Source: Aphis gossypii
Taxonomy: Eukaryota; Arthropoda; Insecta; Hemiptera; Aphididae
Assembly: GCF_020184175.1 (NCBI RefSeq)
Contig: NC_065533.1
Location: forward strand, 46,724,351 to 46,788,350
Direction of reading: 5' to 3'
Length of the DNA: 64,000 nt
Shown one piece after another: positions 62,601 to 64,000 of this stretch; positions within the stretch are counted from its first letter, which is position 1; each line of letters starts with the position of its first letter. A program made the translations under genes and the position numbers. The notes beneath the pieces were generated by a model. It was not told the DNA's origin, searched no databases, and worked only from the letters and a program-made list of their open reading frames with translations.

Positions 62601-63262
62601 TTATTATTATGTTCTCGACCCTCTCTATATTTTAGGAAAATTAAAAATGTATTTAATTATTACGTTGAATTGAAACATCTACTAAATATTAATAAACCTA
62701 TCCTTGTGCATAATATTATATTATTACTACGATAAATAGATTGTACATTGTTCATTATAATTACATTTGTAAAATAATAAAATAATTATAGTTATATTTC
62801 TGTGTTAATAATTTTTCTAGAGAACAAACCATTTTTTCATATAAATGTATTCATTATAATATTATATTCTATATATTACAGAAAGCGTTTCGTATTTTTG
62901 CACTTTAAGAGATTTGAAAGACCTAGTACAAAAGAAAAGAGTAATTTAGATAACTATATATTTAAATATATGGCCTATGATTGTACGTAGTATTAAGTTT
63001 GATTTTTTTGTTATTGCTGTTAAATAATAAATACCTAATGTGAAATGTTACATGTAAATATATCATAACGATTTTTGTGTAATTTTATACGTAATCAATA
63101 TATTTTAACATTATATAAATAGGTAATGTAGTGTTTAAAATCATTGACTTTCATGTACCACATTTTTTTGTATTAGAGTGTCAAAAATGAAAATGCACTG
63201 TTTTTGGAGAATAATTTATATATAAATGCCTAAATGATAAATCATAAATGGTTATGGTTCCA
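59621..63262. other. AT-rich intergenic DNA
   Basis: No gene is supported. A GGTATAAATACAACC box at about 60928 in a small GC-richer patch (60885-60970) might be a core promoter but has no frame after it. This stretch includes the 3' flank of bleomycin hydrolase. Confidence 0.35.
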
Positions 63263-63268
63263 TTTAAT
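63263..63268 (-). promoter_or_regulatory. Possible poly(A) signal (ATTAAA) of bleomycin hydrolase
   Basis: The minus strand reads ATTAAA about 130 nt past the TAG stop. It is the commonest variant of AATAAA. No canonical AATAAA is closer. Confidence 0.3.
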
Positions 63269-63396
63269 ACAAATATTTTATAAGTTATTAAGTTAAAGCT
63301 CAATACAATAATACAAATATACCTAATACTCAATGAATAATAATCAAAATACAAACTGATTAAAATTGGGCTTTCTTAAACAGTGATGTTAGTTCA

Positions 63397-63612
63397 CTAA
63401 CGCAAATGAGATGCAAGTTTATCCCAGACTGGTAATACTATTGGCTTTTGACTAAATACATCTAGAACACATTTTGGCAGTAATTTCTTGTCAACAATAA
63501 CTTCAAACACGTATTCTTTAAACCATTCTGTGGTCATCATTAGATAACCATTCGTAGTCGTATTATATTTACCCCAAGAATTTTCAACGCACCACCGCGT
63601 AACTTCATTGTT
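63397..63612 (-). CDS. Blmh: Bleomycin hydrolase last exon
   Basis: The acceptor is CTATATTTCAG above 63612. The 216-nt exon encodes 71 residues and the TAG. It includes the active-site Asn in CVENSWGK. An ATG at 63633 opens a longer frame but lies in the intron and is not the start. Confidence 0.93.
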   Translation of the reverse strand, partial: NNEVTRWCVENSWGKYNTTTNGYLMMTTEWFKEYVFEVIVDKKLLPKCVLDVFSQKPIVLPVWDKLASHLR

Positions 63613-64000
63613 CTGAAATATAGAAATGTCCATTGTATTATATATAGTGAGTGAGGGTAGGTATTATATAATAAACATAACGATGGCGTTCAGTATTACA
63701 ATTTTTTTTTAGTTCGTTCATAGTATATACAATTTATTTAAAAATAAATAAATAAATTGTATAATGTATATAATATATAATATATATATATATATATAGA
63801 TATATTTAACTTATTATGTGTGTGTGTGTGTGTGTGTGTATGTGTGTGTGTATGTGAATTATTTAGGTCGACATAAAATAGGATTACTTCTTCATGGAAT
63901 CCGGTCAATACCATTGCATGCGTTGGGTATGAATCACTGTATAAAATTCGTTCACTTTTGGTCATCGAAATTGATGTATTGGTACTAAATATTGATTCTA
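63397..64000 (-). CDS. Blmh: Bleomycin hydrolase, 3' part (gene continues past window)
   Basis: C-terminal end of a papain-fold (C1B) cysteine aminopeptidase. The family forms a cytosolic homohexameric barrel and trims peptides and amides. Two exons are seen: 64000-63888 (open to the edge) and 63612-63397, joined in phase 0 across a 275-bp intron. The first ends SYPTHAMVLTGFHEE and carries the active-site His of THAM. The second starts NNEVTRWCVENSWG and carries the active-site Asn of ENSWG, then GYLMMTTEWFKEYVFEVIVD and IVLPVWDKLASHLR before TAG. The catalytic Cys lies upstream, outside the window. In this family the C-terminal tail reaches into the cleft and limits cutting to free N-termini; here the tail is KLASHLR, of normal length. 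No defect is visible. Confidence 0.93.
63613..63887 (-). other. Bleomycin hydrolase last intron with (TG)n
   Basis: A 275-bp phase-0 intron with donor GTAATC and acceptor TTTCAG. It contains (TG)n at 63817-63856 and (TA)n at about 63770-63798. Confidence 0.85.
63817..63856. repeat. (TG)n microsatellite, interrupted
   Basis: About 11 TG units, one TATG interruption, then further TG units, inside the bleomycin hydrolase intron. Confidence 0.9.
63888..64000 (-). CDS. Blmh: Bleomycin hydrolase penultimate exon (partial)
   Basis: The frame is open from the window edge to the donor at 63887. It encodes ESIFSTNTSISMTKSERILY, then SDSYPTHAMVLTGFHEE. MTKSER..YSDS.PTHAM matches the family segment before and around the active-site His. 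The true 5' boundary is beyond 64000 or just inside it. Confidence 0.9.

Noticed and set aside
63738..63887. Continuation of the bleomycin hydrolase frame past 63888
   Set aside because: It reads through the intron and the (TG)n repeat as a poly Thr/His stretch; the donor at 63887 and the phase-matched next exon explain it.
1..64000. tRNA, rRNA, CRISPR or bacterial-symbiont DNA
   Set aside because: I looked for tRNA T-loop words, long GC-rich structured RNA, regular short repeats and dense bacterial-type ORFs, and found none.

Overview
The window looks like nuclear DNA of an aphid, or a close sternorrhynchan relative. It is very AT-rich, it carries many short words built on TAGGTA/TACCTA, it has spliced genes with short AT-rich introns, it has dinucleotide and trinucleotide microsatellites, and it contains an insect-type glial-cells-missing (gcm) gene. 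The placement is an inference from composition and gene content, not from a search. I see nothing prokaryotic or viral, no CRISPR array, and no tRNA or rRNA gene.

Layout. The left 1.8 kb holds an orphan coding exon (563-674, minus) and a complete intronless 149-residue ORF (1335-1784, minus) with a good poly(A) signal. From 8178 to 13064 (minus) lies the best gene of the window, gcm. Four exons encode a short N-terminus and the whole GCM DNA-binding domain, and the start lies in a CpG-rich leader at 13.05-13.8 kb. The C-terminal exon is not obvious; one phase-compatible candidate lies at 5273-5416. Exon 3 is one base short in a run of seven A, so the domain is not in one frame across the exon 3/exon 4 junction as written.

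From about 13.8 to 63.2 kb I find no convincing protein gene. This desert is AT-rich and is broken by discrete CpG-rich islands at about 21.0-21.8, 24.5-24.8, 26.2-26.4, 27.3-27.9, 30.9-31.5, 42.9-43.8, 47.2-48.2, 55.1-55.3 and 58.4-59.6 kb. Two more CpG-rich islands lie downstream of the gcm domain exons, at 2.9-4.0 and 5.5-6.7 kb. They are reasonable candidates for enhancers or non-coding promoters of a developmental gene. Terminal-inverted-repeat DNA elements occur at 17794-17952 (short, hAT-like, near-perfect 8-bp target duplication) and 55683-56444, with weaker fragments elsewhere.

The right end (63397-64000, minus) holds the last two exons of a bleomycin hydrolase (C1B cysteine aminopeptidase). 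They carry the active-site His and Asn; the rest of the gene lies beyond the window.

The two recognisable genes have unrelated jobs: a developmental transcription factor and a cytosolic housekeeping peptidase. No operon-like or pathway linkage is implied.
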